Positions 1-9,478 are shown, counted from the first letter of the stretch. The stretch is 64,000 nt of DNA from Gulosibacter sp. 10 (GCF_900163695.1 NZ_FUIC01000051.1:1-64000), one strand, 5' to 3'. A program made the numbers and translations. The notes: generated by a model from the letters alone, not told the origin.

Positions 1-15
1 AGAAAACGCTTTCTT
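1..15. promoter_or_regulatory. LacI-type operator, first site
   Basis: AGAAAACGCTTTCTT at the window edge matches the operators at 8059-8074 and 13747-13764. It lies 26 bases before the start of the ABC importer operon, so it is the likely site through which the LacI regulator at 12642-13643 controls this unit. Its left end and the -35/-10 boxes fall outside or at the edge of the window. Confidence 0.7.
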
Positions 16-40
16 ACCTCAACGGAGAGGACGGTTCAGG

Positions 41-1150
41 ATGAACGAACAATCGAGGAGACGGCGCGGGCCGATGGCGGCGGCCGTCGCCGCATCGCTC
101 GCCCTCGCGCTGTCCGGGTGCGGCCCCGCCATCACCACGGGCGCCGAGGGCGTCGACGCGGGCACGTGCGCGCCGGAGGACATCTTCCTCGTGGACTCGG
201 GGCGGGGGCTGCAGAACGAGTACTACGTCGCGGTCGAGGCCGGGGCCAAGGCCTTCGCCGAGGAGATGGGCATGCTCGACCAGTACCAGTGGATCTCGAG
301 CGACGGCGACTCGTCGAAGCAGCTCTCGCAGATCAAGGCGATCCTCGCCAAGCACGGGCACTGCACCGTGCTCAACATCGACGCGAACGAGTCCTCCATC
401 GTCCCCGCCCTGGTGCACGAGGTCGAGAGCTACGGCGCGTGGCTCGTGACGCAGTGGAACAAGCCCGACGGCTCGAGCCCGCTGACGAGCAGCCCGCACT
501 GGGTGGCGCACATGTCGGTGAACGGCGTGCCCCAGGGCTACGAGACCGCCAAGGCGCTCTTCGAGGAGATGGGCGGCGAGGGCAGCGTCGTCGTGCTCCA
601 GGGCATCCTCGACAACCCGCCGGCGAAGGAGCGGTTCGAGGGCTTCCAGATGGCGCTCGAGGAGTACCCCGGCATCGAGATGATCGAGAACCAGACCGCG
701 GGCTGGGACCGCACCGAGGCCCAGAACATCACCGAGACGTGGATCACCGCGCACGGCGACGAGATCGGCGGCGTCTGGTCCGCCGGCGACGACATGGCGC
801 TCGGCGCCCGGGAGGCGCTGCTCAACGCCGGCATCGAGGCGCCGGTGACCGGCGTCGACGGGCTGAGCCAGGCGCAGCAGCTGGTCGCCGAGGGCAGCGG
901 CAGCCTCTACGTCGCGACCACCCAGTCCACCGGGGTGCTCCAGGGCGCCTACGGGCTGGCGATCGCCTACGCGGCGGCGACGGGCGAGGTCGATCCGGCC
1001 TCGCTGCCGCCCGAGCAGCGCGAGTTCTACCTCGAGGACCTCCCGGTCGTCACGAGGGAGAACGTGAACACCATCCGCGACGCGATGGACACCACCTTCT
1101 TGGAATTCGAGGACCCGTGGCAGTACGCGGGCGACCCGATCACGGACTGA
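41..1150 (+). CDS. Sugar ABC transporter substrate-binding lipoprotein
   Basis: Extracytoplasmic solute receptor of the ribose/LacI-like periplasmic-binding family (369 aa). The N-terminus has arginines, a hydrophobic stretch and a lipobox LSGC with the acylated cysteine at residue 27, so it should be a membrane-anchored lipoprotein. The rest has the two-lobe sugar-binding fold pattern, including a run near residue 245 (SAGDDMALGAREAL) typical of RbsB-like proteins. It is first in an operon with two permeases and a double ATPase. A purine-rich ribosome site lies just before the ATG and a LacI operator lies at the window start. The ligand is probably a sugar or polyol and is not determinable here. 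Confidence 0.9.
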   Translation: MNEQSRRRRGPMAAAVAASLALALSGCGPAITTGAEGVDAGTCAPEDIFLVDSGRGLQNEYYVAVEAGAKAFAEEMGMLDQYQWISSDGDSSKQLSQIKAILAKHGHCTVLNIDANESSIVPALVHEVESYGAWLVTQWNKPDGSSPLTSSPHWVAHMSVNGVPQGYETAKALFEEMGGEGSVVVLQGILDNPPAKERFEGFQMALEEYPGIEMIENQTAGWDRTEAQNITETWITAHGDEIGGVWSAGDDMALGAREALLNAGIEAPVTGVDGLSQAQQLVAEGSGSLYVATTQSTGVLQGAYGLAIAYAAATGEVDPASLPPEQREFYLEDLPVVTRENVNTIRDAMDTTFLEFEDPWQYAGDPITD

Positions 1151-1175
1151 CAGGAAAGAGCACACGAGGTCGACG

Positions 1176-2210
1176 ATGACGCAACAGACGACGAGCGCCG
1201 CTCCGGCGCCCAAGGCACCGCCGAAGGAGGCGGGCCGACGAGGATGGGGCGAGCTGCTGAGAAGCGAACGGGTGCCCGTTCCCGGAATACTCATCCTCCT
1301 GGCCATCGCGGTGATCATGACCGCCATCAACCCGCGCTTCCTCTCGGGGGAGAACCTGGTGTCGATCGCGCAGCAATCCGTCGCGCCGGTCGTCATCGCC
1401 GTCGGGCTCACGTTCGTCGTGCTCATGGGCGGCATCGACCTCTCCGTGGCCGGCATCATGGCCGCGAGCTCGATGTGCGTGGCGAGCCTCATCGCGAACA
1501 ACCAGAACGGCAACGACTTCGGGCTGCTGGGCGTGGGCATCGCGGTCGCGCTCGGCGCCGGCCTGGGCGCCGTCGCCGGGTTCTCGGTGGGGTGGCTGAA
1601 GATCCCCTCCTTCATCGTGACGATCGGCACGTGGCAGATCGGCCTCGGCATCGGGCAGCTGCTCTTCGCGGCGGCGCCGCCGCAGATCGAGGACGCGGCG
1701 CTGCGCACGGCCGTCTCGGCGCCGATCCTGGGCCTGCCCGGCATCGTGTGGATCGGCCTCGTCGTGGTGGCGCTCGGCGCGCTGCTGCAGACGATGACCC
1801 GCTTCGGCCGCTACGCCTTCGTCATCGGCGACAGCGAGGAGATCGCGCTGCAGTCCGGGATCCGGGTGCGGCGCTACCGGCTGGCCGGCTTCATCATCGC
1901 GGCCGCCTGCTCGGCGCTCGCGGCGGTGCTCGTCACCACCCGCGGCGGGGTGGGCGACGTGAACATCGGCGGGGACCTGCTGTTCACCACGATCGCGGGC
2001 GTCGTCATCGGCGGGACGTACCTCACCGGCGGGCGCGGCGGCGTCTTCCACTCGGTGGTCGGCGTGCTCATCGTCGTGGCGATCTCGAACGCCATGGTGC
2101 TCGGCGGCGTCGACCCCTATATCCAGCAGGCGGTGCAGGGCGGGGTCGTGATCGTCGCGGCCGTCGTGACCATGTGGCACCTGCGCGAACGACTGAGGGT
2201 AGTGAAGTAG
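1176..2210 (+). CDS. Sugar ABC transporter permease (RbsC type)
   Basis: Inner-membrane permease of the BPD_transp_2 family (344 aa). After a polar N-terminal tail of about 30 residues there are roughly 8-10 hydrophobic segments. The family hallmark VLMGGIDLSVAG lies near residue 85 and GTYLTGGRGG near residue 280. It begins 25 nt after the receptor gene and its stop directly abuts the ATPase start. It should pair with the second permease at 3738-4742 as a heterodimeric channel. Confidence 0.9.
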   Translation: MTQQTTSAAPAPKAPPKEAGRRGWGELLRSERVPVPGILILLAIAVIMTAINPRFLSGENLVSIAQQSVAPVVIAVGLTFVVLMGGIDLSVAGIMAASSMCVASLIANNQNGNDFGLLGVGIAVALGAGLGAVAGFSVGWLKIPSFIVTIGTWQIGLGIGQLLFAAAPPQIEDAALRTAVSAPILGLPGIVWIGLVVVALGALLQTMTRFGRYAFVIGDSEEIALQSGIRVRRYRLAGFIIAAACSALAAVLVTTRGGVGDVNIGGDLLFTTIAGVVIGGTYLTGGRGGVFHSVVGVLIVVAISNAMVLGGVDPYIQQAVQGGVVIVAAVVTMWHLRERLRVVK

Positions 2211-3737
2211 ATGAATACGACAGCAATCGAACCGGTGCTGGAGCTCGACGGCGTGGTCAAGTCCTACCGGGGCCACGACGCGCTCAGCGACGTCTCGATC
2301 GAGATCCGGCCGCACGAGGTGCTCGGGCTCATCGGCGAGAACGGCGCGGGCAAGTCGACGCTCCTGAAGATCCTCGCGGGGCTCGAGCGGCCCACCGCGG
2401 GCACCATGCGGCTGCGCGGGCAGGAGGTCGTGCTGCAGGGCGTGCGCGACGCCGCCCGGAAGGGCATCGCGATGGTGTTCCAGGAGCAGTCGCTCATCAG
2501 CAACGTGAGCGTGGCCGAGAACGTGCTGCTCGGTAGCGAGGGCGCCGGCGTCCGCGGCGGCATCATGCACTGGCCGCGGCTCCGCGAGAAGGCGCAGCAC
2601 TTCCTCGACCTCGTCGGCACGAACGTGCGCGCCGAGGAGCAGACCTCGAAGCTGAGCTTCGCGAAGCGGCAGATGGTCGAGGTCGCCAAGGCCCTCGCCC
2701 GCTGCGAGGCCGCCGGGGTCGAGCCCGTCGTGCTGCTCGACGAGCCCACCTCGGTGCTCGAGGACGAGGAGATCGCCCGTCTCTTCGACGTGATCCGGGA
2801 GCTGCGCACCAGGGCCTCGGTGGTCTTCGTCGGGCACCGGATGAACGAGGTCCTCGACGTCTGCGACCGCGTGTACATCCTGCGCGACGGCGAGGTCGTG
2901 GCCGAGCGCGACCCCGAGCGGGTGGACGAGGACGAGCTCTACTCGCTGCTGGTGGGCCGCGAGTTCGTGGACAACTACTACCACGAGGAGGACCGGGCCG
3001 AGGCCGCCGAGCGGCCGCGCATCGAGGTGCGCGGGCTCAGCGGGCGCGGGTTCGAGGACGTCTCGTTCACGGTGCACGAGGGCGAGGTGCTGGGGCTGCT
3101 CGGCGTGCAGGACTCCGGCGCCGACCACGTGGCCCGCGCGCTGTTCGGCGCGGTGCCGGTGGCCCGCGGCAGCATCGAGATCGACGGCCGGCGCTTCTCG
3201 CCCGGCAGCCCGACGGCGGCGGTGCGCCGCGGGGTCGGCTACGTCCCCTCGGACCGCAAGACCGACGGCTGCGTGCTCTCGCTGTCCGTGCAGGACAACA
3301 TGGTGCTCGCGCACCCCGAGGCGGTCTCGAGGCTGGGCGCCCTCGACCCGGTCCGCGGCCGGAAGACCGTGGACTCCTGGGTCGAGCGCCTGCACATCAA
3401 GATCCCCTCCGTCTGGGCGCCGCTGCGCTTCCTCTCGGGAGGCAACCAGCAGAAGGTCGTGCTCGCGAAGTGGATGCTCGACTCGGGGCTCAAGGCGATC
3501 ATCCTCGAGACCCCGACGCGCGGCCTCGACATCGGGGCGAAGGCCGACGTGTACCGCCTCATCCGCCGCCTCGCCCGGGAGGGCGTCGCGGTGATCCTCA
3601 TCGCCGACACCCTCGAGGAAGGGCTGTCGATGTCGCACCGCGTGCTCGCCATGAAGGACGGCAGGGTCAGCGCGGAGTTCGCGTGCACCCGGACGACGAA
3701 GCCGACGCGCGAAGAAGTTCTGGAGAAGATGATCTAG
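2211..3737 (+). CDS. Sugar ABC transporter ATP-binding protein (RbsA type, two domains)
   Basis: 508-aa cytoplasmic ATPase with two fused nucleotide-binding domains, as in RbsA/MglA. Domain 1 has a good Walker A (GENGAGKST, near residue 44) and Walker B (VVLLDEPTS) but an altered signature, LSFAKRQ. Domain 2 has the reverse: a degenerate Walker A (GVQDSGADH) but a canonical LSGGNQQ signature. Its Walker B region reads LETPTRG where LDEPTRG is usual, so the catalytic glutamate is displaced. This asymmetry is common in the family. The ATG follows the permease stop with no gap and the next gene follows in the same way, indicating tight translational coupling. Confidence 0.92.
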   Translation: MNTTAIEPVLELDGVVKSYRGHDALSDVSIEIRPHEVLGLIGENGAGKSTLLKILAGLERPTAGTMRLRGQEVVLQGVRDAARKGIAMVFQEQSLISNVSVAENVLLGSEGAGVRGGIMHWPRLREKAQHFLDLVGTNVRAEEQTSKLSFAKRQMVEVAKALARCEAAGVEPVVLLDEPTSVLEDEEIARLFDVIRELRTRASVVFVGHRMNEVLDVCDRVYILRDGEVVAERDPERVDEDELYSLLVGREFVDNYYHEEDRAEAAERPRIEVRGLSGRGFEDVSFTVHEGEVLGLLGVQDSGADHVARALFGAVPVARGSIEIDGRRFSPGSPTAAVRRGVGYVPSDRKTDGCVLSLSVQDNMVLAHPEAVSRLGALDPVRGRKTVDSWVERLHIKIPSVWAPLRFLSGGNQQKVVLAKWMLDSGLKAIILETPTRGLDIGAKADVYRLIRRLAREGVAVILIADTLEEGLSMSHRVLAMKDGRVSAEFACTRTTKPTREEVLEKMI

Positions 3738-4742
3738 ATGACTACCACCACGGCAACCGCGTCGCTCGACACGCAGACGCTCAAGGTCGAGAGCGAGCGG
3801 CGGAACCTCCGCTGGTTCCACGAGCGGGGATTCACCGCGCTGTTCATCCTGGCGCTGCTGGTCGTCGCCCTCGCGATCTACGAGCCGAGCTTCCTCCAGT
3901 GGCGCTCGCTCCGGGCGCTGCTCGAGCAGTCCACGGTGCTCGGGCTGATCGCCCTCTCCCAGGCGCTCGTCATCATGACCGGGCGGATCTCGCTCGCCAC
4001 GGCGGCGCTCACCTCGCTCGGCGGCGTGACGCTCGCGCTGCTCATCCCCGGCTTCGGGCTCCTCGGCGTCGCGATCGTCGTCGTCGGCTGCACGCTGCTC
4101 AACCTGGTGATCGGGATCGCCCACGTGACGGCGCAGATCCCCTCCTTCGTCGCGACGCTGGGCGGGATGGGCCTGTTCTCGGGCCTGGCGCTGGCCGTGT
4201 CCGGGGCCGACTCGGTCTTCGTCGCCACCGGGCACGAGACCATCGCCTGGCTGAACTGGCGCCTCTACGGCATCCCCTTCTCCTTCCTCCTGCTGCTGGT
4301 GGTGAGCGGCATCCTCATGGCGGTGTTCGCGCTCTTCCCGATCGGCCGGTCGCTCCGGGGCATCGGGTTCAACGAGCGCGCCACGGGGCTCTCCGGCGTG
4401 CGCACCGGCGCCGTCGTGATGACGGTCTTCGCGCTCTCGGGCGCGCTCTGCGGGCTCGCGGCCACCGTGCAGGTCGCGCAGCTGCAGTCCTCGGGGGCGA
4501 CGACGGCGGACTCGCTGCTGCTGCCGAGCATCGCGGCGGTGCTCATCGGCGGCAACGCCATCTCGGGAGGCCTGGGCGGCATCGGCCGGACGCTCATCGG
4601 CGTGCTCATCATCAGCGTGCTGCGCGTGGGCCTCGACCTCGCCGGCGTGCCGTCCGCGCTGCAGCCGGTGATCTTCGGGGTGCTCATCATCCTCACCGTC
4701 GCGGCGACCACGGACCGGAACCGCGGCGTCTCGGTCGCCTAG
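3738..4742 (+). CDS. Second sugar ABC transporter permease
   Basis: RbsC-like permease (334 aa) with about 8-10 hydrophobic segments and family motifs near residue 75 (VIMTGRISLATAAL, a variant of the usual MTGGIDLSVG) and near residue 270 (IGGNAISGGLGG). It abuts the ATPase gene. Two different permease genes in one operon suggest a heterodimer. The variant first motif, lacking the usual GGIDLSVG, marks it as the divergent partner of the pair. Confidence 0.9.
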   Translation: MTTTTATASLDTQTLKVESERRNLRWFHERGFTALFILALLVVALAIYEPSFLQWRSLRALLEQSTVLGLIALSQALVIMTGRISLATAALTSLGGVTLALLIPGFGLLGVAIVVVGCTLLNLVIGIAHVTAQIPSFVATLGGMGLFSGLALAVSGADSVFVATGHETIAWLNWRLYGIPFSFLLLLVVSGILMAVFALFPIGRSLRGIGFNERATGLSGVRTGAVVMTVFALSGALCGLAATVQVAQLQSSGATTADSLLLPSIAAVLIGGNAISGGLGGIGRTLIGVLIISVLRVGLDLAGVPSALQPVIFGVLIILTVAATTDRNRGVSVA

Positions 4743-4770
4743 CCATCATCACGAAACGAGAGGAACCACC

Positions 4771-5796
4771 GTGGATCCCACGCAACGACACCAGATCGGC
4801 AGTACCGAGGTGCGGGTCACCGCGCTCGGATTCGGCGCGACGATCATCGGCAACTTCATGCGCCCGATCGCCGAGGAGCGGGCCCGGGAGCTCGTGGACG
4901 ACGCCTGGGAGGCCGGCGTCCGCTACTTCGACACGGCGGGGCTCTACGGGCACGGCCTGAGCGAGTACCGCCTGGGCCACGCGCTCTACGAGCGCCCCCG
5001 GGACGAGTACGCGCTGCTCACGAAGGTGGGCCGGGTGCTGAGGCCCGCCCCGCGCGGCTCCTTCGACGCCGGGCTCTGGGCCGAGCCCGCGCCGATGGCG
5101 GCCGAATACGACTACAGCTACGACGGCGTGCTGCGCTCGGCCGAGGACGCGATGCAGCGCCTGCTCACGGACCATCTCGACATCGCGCTCATGCACGACG
5201 TCGACGTCTACACGCACGGCCGCGAGGCGCAGCCGGAGCACTTCGAGACGGCCACGCGGGACGGCTTCCGCGCGCTGGAGCGGCTGCGCGACGAGGGCGT
5301 GGTCGGCGCGATCGGCTTCGGCGTGAACGAGGCGGATGTGCTGGCGGAGGCGGTGCGGCGCACCGACTCCGACGTGGTGCTGCTCGCGGGGCGCTACACC
5401 CTGCTGGAGCAGGAGCCCCTCGACGACCTCTTCCCGCTGTGCGGCAACCGCGACGTGAGCGTGATCCTCGGCGGCGTCTACAACTCCGGCGTGCTCGCGA
5501 CCGGGCCGGTCGAGGGCGCGAAGTTCAACTACGGGCCCGCGCCCCGCGAGGTGCTCGAGCGGGCGGCGCGTATCCAGGCGGTCTGCGAGCGGTTCGACGT
5601 GCCGCTGCCCGCCGCCGCGCTGCAGTTCGCCGCCGCCCATCCCGTCGTGCAGAGCCTCTGCATCGGCTCGCGGACCACCGCCCAGCAGCGGCAGACCATC
5701 GAGCTCATGGGCCGGGCGCTCCCCGCCGAGCTCTGGCAGGCGCTGCGCGCCGAGGGGCTCATCCGCGAGGACGCGCCCGTCCCGGCGGGGAAGTAG
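4771..5796 (+). CDS. Aldo/keto reductase, aldose-dehydrogenase-like
   Basis: Cytoplasmic NAD(P)-dependent TIM-barrel oxidoreductase (341 aa). The AKR tetrad is visible: Asp in YFDTAG, Tyr in LYGHG, Lys in LLTKVGR and His in LMHDVD. The sequence style resembles D-threo-aldose 1-dehydrogenase/L-fucose dehydrogenase, which oxidise aldoses at C1 to lactones; that assignment is by resemblance only. The start is a GTG preceded by CGAGAGGA. It lies 28 nt after the second permease, so the imported sugar or a near derivative is its likely substrate. Confidence 0.85.
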   Translation: MDPTQRHQIGSTEVRVTALGFGATIIGNFMRPIAEERARELVDDAWEAGVRYFDTAGLYGHGLSEYRLGHALYERPRDEYALLTKVGRVLRPAPRGSFDAGLWAEPAPMAAEYDYSYDGVLRSAEDAMQRLLTDHLDIALMHDVDVYTHGREAQPEHFETATRDGFRALERLRDEGVVGAIGFGVNEADVLAEAVRRTDSDVVLLAGRYTLLEQEPLDDLFPLCGNRDVSVILGGVYNSGVLATGPVEGAKFNYGPAPREVLERAARIQAVCERFDVPLPAAALQFAAAHPVVQSLCIGSRTTAQQRQTIELMGRALPAELWQALRAEGLIREDAPVPAGK

Positions 5797-5804
5797 GGGA
5801 GCGG

Positions 5805-6887
5805 ATGCGCGAGGACGAGCGGCGGATGACCGCCGCGCGGTACTACGGCCCCGGATCCCTGCGGATCGAGGAGGCGCCGGTGCCCGAGCCCGAAGCCGAT
5901 CAGGTGCTCATCCGGCTCGAGCTCTGCGGCATCTGCGGCACGGACGTGCACGAGTACGTCGAGGGCCCCATCTTCTCGCCCACCGAGGCGCGGCCCGACC
6001 CGCTGACCGGGGAGCGCCCGCCCGTCGGCTTCGGCCACGAGTTCGTCGGCAGGGTGGTCGCGCGGGGCGAATCCGCGACGCGGATCCCGCTCGGCGCGCG
6101 CGTCGCGGTCGAGCCCCGGCGGACCTGCGGCGAATGCGAGGCCTGCCGCGGGGGATACCGCAACTGCTGCCCCTCGGCCGCGACCATCGGCCTGCAGGGC
6201 GGCGGCGGGGGCATCGCGGAGTTCATCGCCGTGGACGAGCGGCTCGCCTTCGACGTGGGCGGGATTCCCGCCCGCACGGCGGTCGCGATCGAGCCGATCG
6301 CGGTGGCGGTGCACGCGGTCTCCCGCGCGGGCGTCCCGATCGAGGGCGAAACCGCGCTCGTCGCGGGGGCGGGGCCGATCGGCGCGCTGGTCGCCTGGGT
6401 GCTCCGTGCCATGGGCGCGGCCGAGGTCGTCGTGGTCGAGCCGGGCGCGCGGCGGCGGGAGGCGGCGCGACGGTTCGGCGCCACGCGCACGATCGACCCC
6501 GGCGGGACGGACGTGCGGGCCCAGCTGACGGCGTGGGGCATCGCGCCCCGGCTCGCGTTCGACTGCGCCGGGCACGCCGCGACGCTGCAGACCTGCATCG
6601 AGGCGGTGCGGCCGCGGGGCGTCGTGGTGAACGTCGCGATCTCCGCCCGGCCCGCCGAGGTGCACTTCCTGCCGGTCACGACGAAGGAGGTGACGCTGCT
6701 GGGGACGATCTGCTACGCGGACGACCATCCGACCGCCATCCGGCTGCTCCAGGAGCGCGACTTCCCGACCGACGACTTCCTCACGGCCGTCTACCCGATG
6801 GAGCGGACCGTCGAGGCGATCGAGACGCTTCGGACCCGCGCCGGCGACCACATGAAGATCGCGATCGATGTCGGCGGCGCGGGCTGA
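5805..6887 (+). CDS. Zinc-dependent alcohol/polyol dehydrogenase
   Basis: Medium-chain dehydrogenase of the sorbitol/threonine/butanediol group (about 360 aa). Catalytic zinc ligands are in LCGICGTDVHEY and FGHEFVG. Structural-zinc cysteines are in RRTCGECEACRGGYRNCC. The Rossmann glycines are in AGAGPIGAL. Start is ATG 5805 or ATG 5826; both are in frame and neither has a decisive ribosome site. It follows the aldo/keto reductase by 8 nt and overlaps the kinase gene by 20 nt. It probably oxidises a secondary hydroxyl of a sugar intermediate. Confidence 0.88.
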   Translation: MREDERRMTAARYYGPGSLRIEEAPVPEPEADQVLIRLELCGICGTDVHEYVEGPIFSPTEARPDPLTGERPPVGFGHEFVGRVVARGESATRIPLGARVAVEPRRTCGECEACRGGYRNCCPSAATIGLQGGGGGIAEFIAVDERLAFDVGGIPARTAVAIEPIAVAVHAVSRAGVPIEGETALVAGAGPIGALVAWVLRAMGAAEVVVVEPGARRREAARRFGATRTIDPGGTDVRAQLTAWGIAPRLAFDCAGHAATLQTCIEAVRPRGVVVNVAISARPAEVHFLPVTTKEVTLLGTICYADDHPTAIRLLQERDFPTDDFLTAVYPMERTVEAIETLRTRAGDHMKIAIDVGGAG

Positions 6888-8019
6888 GTCGACGGCGGTC
6901 GTCGCCGTCGACAAGTTCAAGGGATCGGCCTCGGCGCTCGAGGCGTGCGCCGCGCTCGCGGAGGGGCTGGCCGAGGCCGGCCTGCGGGTGCGCGTCGCGC
7001 CGATCGCGGACGGCGGCGAGGGCACGGTGGACGCGGCCGTGAGCGCGGGCCACGCCCGCGTCGAGCGCCGGGTGCGCGGCCCGCTGGGCGAGCCCGTCGA
7101 GGCCTCCTTCGCGTGGCTCGCGGCGCCCGGCGTCGCCATCGTGGAGGCGGCGCAGGCCTGCGGCCTCGACCTGGTGCCGCAGGTGGACGGGGACTCGGGC
7201 ATGCGCGCCTCGACGCGCGGCGTCGGGGAACTGATCCGGCACTGCCTCGACCTCGGCGCCCGCACGGTCGTGATCGGGGCGGGCGGCAGCGCCTCCACCG
7301 ACGGCGGCGCGGGCCTGCTCCGGGGCCTCGGCGCGCGCATCCTCGACGATCGCGGCGCGCCGGTCGGCGAGGGCGCGCGCGGGCTCCTCGACGCGGCCGC
7401 GGTCGACCTGCGCGGGCTCGATCCGCGGCTCGCGGAGACGGAGCTCGTGCTCGCGGCCGATGTGGACAACCCCCTGTGCGGCCCCTCGGGGGCCGCCCGC
7501 GTCTACGGGCCGCAGAAGGGGCTCGCGCCTCCCGAGGCGGCGGCCGCGGATGCCGCGCTGGGGCGGTTCGCGGAGCTCGTCGAGGACGTGCTGCGGGTCG
7601 AGCGCGGCGCGCACGCGCTCGCCCGGGGCTCGGGTGCGGCCGGCGGCCTGGGATTCGGCCTGCTCGCCGCCTGCAGCGCGCGGCTGGAATCCGGCGCGGG
7701 GATGGTCCTCGACCTGGTCGGACTGGAGTCGGCGCTCGACGGCGCGGATCTCGTCGTCACCGGCGAGGGGCGCCTCGACCGGCAGACGCTGCACGGCAAG
7801 GGCCCCGCGGCGGTGATCGCGCTCGCGCGGGAACGGGGGCTGCCGGTCTACGCGGTGTGCGGCCGCAGCGAGCTCGGAGCCGAGGAGCTCGGCGCGACGC
7901 GCGTTCTCGAGCTCGTCGAGCTCGAGCCGGACGTGCGCCGCTGCATCGAGCGGCCGCTGCCGCTGCTGCGGGAGCTCGGCCGGATCATCGCGCGCGACCG
8001 GCGCAGCCGGGCCGGCTGA
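6868..8019 (+). CDS. Glycerate kinase
   Basis: Glycerate kinase of the GarK/GlxK family (383 aa, usual length). Family landmarks are DKFKGS near residue 15, PIADGGEGT near residue 46, GAGGSASTDGGAG near residue 133, DVDNPLCGP, and the C-terminal TGEGRLDRQTLHGKGP. It phosphorylates glycerate, in this family at O2, feeding 2-phosphoglycerate to lower glycolysis. As last gene of the first unit it is the best clue to the pathway: some product leaves as glycerate. The ATG lies inside the 3' end of the preceding dehydrogenase gene. Confidence 0.92.
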   Translation: MSAARAESTAVVAVDKFKGSASALEACAALAEGLAEAGLRVRVAPIADGGEGTVDAAVSAGHARVERRVRGPLGEPVEASFAWLAAPGVAIVEAAQACGLDLVPQVDGDSGMRASTRGVGELIRHCLDLGARTVVIGAGGSASTDGGAGLLRGLGARILDDRGAPVGEGARGLLDAAAVDLRGLDPRLAETELVLAADVDNPLCGPSGAARVYGPQKGLAPPEAAAADAALGRFAELVEDVLRVERGAHALARGSGAAGGLGFGLLAACSARLESGAGMVLDLVGLESALDGADLVVTGEGRLDRQTLHGKGPAAVIALARERGLPVYAVCGRSELGAEELGATRVLELVELEPDVRRCIERPLPLLRELGRIIARDRRSRAG

Positions 8020-8054
8020 GAGCCGTCCGCGCGGCGGGCTCCTGTCTCCGCGTA

Positions 8055-8083
8055 TTGCGAGAAAACGTTTTCTCACCTAGCGT
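8055..8083 (+). promoter_or_regulatory. Promoter with embedded LacI operator, second unit
   Basis: TTGCGA (8055-8060), a 17-nt spacer and TAGCGT (8078-8083) form a plausible sigma70-type promoter. The perfect 16-bp palindrome GAGAAAACGTTTTCTC (8059-8074) fills the spacer, so a bound LacI repressor would block RNA polymerase. It serves the gene starting at 8129. Confidence 0.8.
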
Positions 8084-8128
8084 TGAGCTCGTTCCCGGAA
8101 ACCGAACAACAACTCAAAGGGGAGTGGC

Positions 8129-9478
8129 ATGGGTAGCACTTCAGATCAATTCGACCTCATCGTCGTCGGCGCGGGCGCCGGCGGGCTGGCCGCGGCCAAC
8201 CGCGCGGTCAACCTCGGCGCGCGCGTCCTGGTGCTCGAGAAGTCCGGCGCCGTGGGCGGCTCCGCGATGCTCTCCGCGGGGATCCTGTGGACGGCGCCCG
8301 ACCTCGAGGTGCTCCGCCGGATCCAGCCGAACGGCGATGCGGAGCTCGGCGCGGCGGTCGTCCGGGACTACGACCTCGTGAAGTCCGACGTCGAGAAGAC
8401 GGGCGTCGCGGTCTCCGAGGAGTGGCACGACCACCTCGAATGGGGCCGGGCCTGCAAGATCGACATCCCGGCGCTGTTCGGCGCCTGGCAGCGCAAGATC
8501 GAGGGCTCCGGCCGGATCGACTTCGAGGTCGCCGACGTCGAGCTCCTCACCGCCTCGCGGCGGGTCGTCGGGGTGCGCTACACGGCGGGGGACGGGGCGA
8601 CCGTCGAGGCCTCGGCGCAGGGCGTCGTGCTCGCGACGGGCGGATTCCAGGGCGACCCGGAGCTGCGGGCCCAGCTCATCGGCCCGGGCGCCGACGAGGT
8701 GGCCGTGCGCTCGAACCCCCACTCGGTCGGGGACGGCTTCCGGCTGGGCAAGCGCGCCGGCGCGGGCGCGTCGACGCACCTGTCGCGCTTCTACGGGCAC
8801 ACCCTCCCGAGCCCGGTGCCGGTGACCGCCGAGGTGTTCCTGCGGCTGACGCTCTACTTCTCGGCCTACGGCATCGCGGTCAACCGCGAGGGCCGCCGAT
8901 TCACCGACGAGTCGCTCGGGGACGAGGTCACCAACCAGCGCCTCCTGGGCCAGACCGGCCAGCGCGGCGTGCTGATCTGGGACGACTCGGTGCAGCGGGA
9001 GCGCGCGCTCGCCGAGCCCTACCCTTCGGGGATGGTGCTCGACCGGCATGGGGAGGCGAAGAAGATCGGCGCGCGGACCGCCGAGACCGACACGCTCGAG
9101 GAGCTCGTCGAGACGATCGGCGGCTGGGGCGTCGACGGCGCCGCGCTCGCGCGGACGCTCGACGAGTACCGGCGCGCCGCCGACGGCGAGCCGGTCGCGC
9201 TCGACGCCCCGCTGCCGGAGCGCCCCTCGCCGCTGGCCCGGGGGCCCTTCCGAGCCCTCGAGATCCAGCCCTGCATGACCATCCCCTTCGGCGGGCTCCG
9301 CGTCGACGCCTCCTCGCGAGTGCTCGACCGCGACGGCGCCCCCGTCGCCGGGCTCTACGCGGCGGGCGCCGACGCCGGCGGGGCGCAGGACCTCCGCTAC
9401 GTCGGCGGCATCGTCTTCGGATTCGTCTTCGGCCGGCGCGCCGCCGACGCCGCCCTCACCGCGGACGGAGAGCGCTGA
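8129..9478 (+). CDS. FAD-dependent dehydrogenase, fumarate reductase flavoprotein family
   Basis: 449-aa FAD-binding-2 family protein. The dinucleotide motif GAGAGG is at about residues 13-18, followed by LEKSG (FAD ribose-binding acid). The C-terminal FAD site reads GLYAAGADAGG...RYVGGIVFG, as in ketosteroid and fumarate dehydrogenases. There is no signal peptide, so it is probably cytoplasmic or peripheral. Its substrate would be a keto or enol compound to be dehydrogenated. AAGGGGAG precedes the ATG and a LacI-controlled promoter lies about 45 bp upstream. First gene of a four-gene unit joined by 1-4 nt overlaps. Confidence 0.85.
   Translation: MGSTSDQFDLIVVGAGAGGLAAANRAVNLGARVLVLEKSGAVGGSAMLSAGILWTAPDLEVLRRIQPNGDAELGAAVVRDYDLVKSDVEKTGVAVSEEWHDHLEWGRACKIDIPALFGAWQRKIEGSGRIDFEVADVELLTASRRVVGVRYTAGDGATVEASAQGVVLATGGFQGDPELRAQLIGPGADEVAVRSNPHSVGDGFRLGKRAGAGASTHLSRFYGHTLPSPVPVTAEVFLRLTLYFSAYGIAVNREGRRFTDESLGDEVTNQRLLGQTGQRGVLIWDDSVQRERALAEPYPSGMVLDRHGEAKKIGARTAETDTLEELVETIGGWGVDGAALARTLDEYRRAADGEPVALDAPLPERPSPLARGPFRALEIQPCMTIPFGGLRVDASSRVLDRDGAPVAGLYAAGADAGGAQDLRYVGGIVFGFVFGRRAADAALTADGER

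Noticed and set aside
1140-4235. A 1031-codon open frame on the minus strand opposite the ABC importer genes
   Set aside because: Composition is His/Arg/Asp rich without domains and lies antisense to three clear transporter genes; such frames are expected shadows in very GC-rich DNA.
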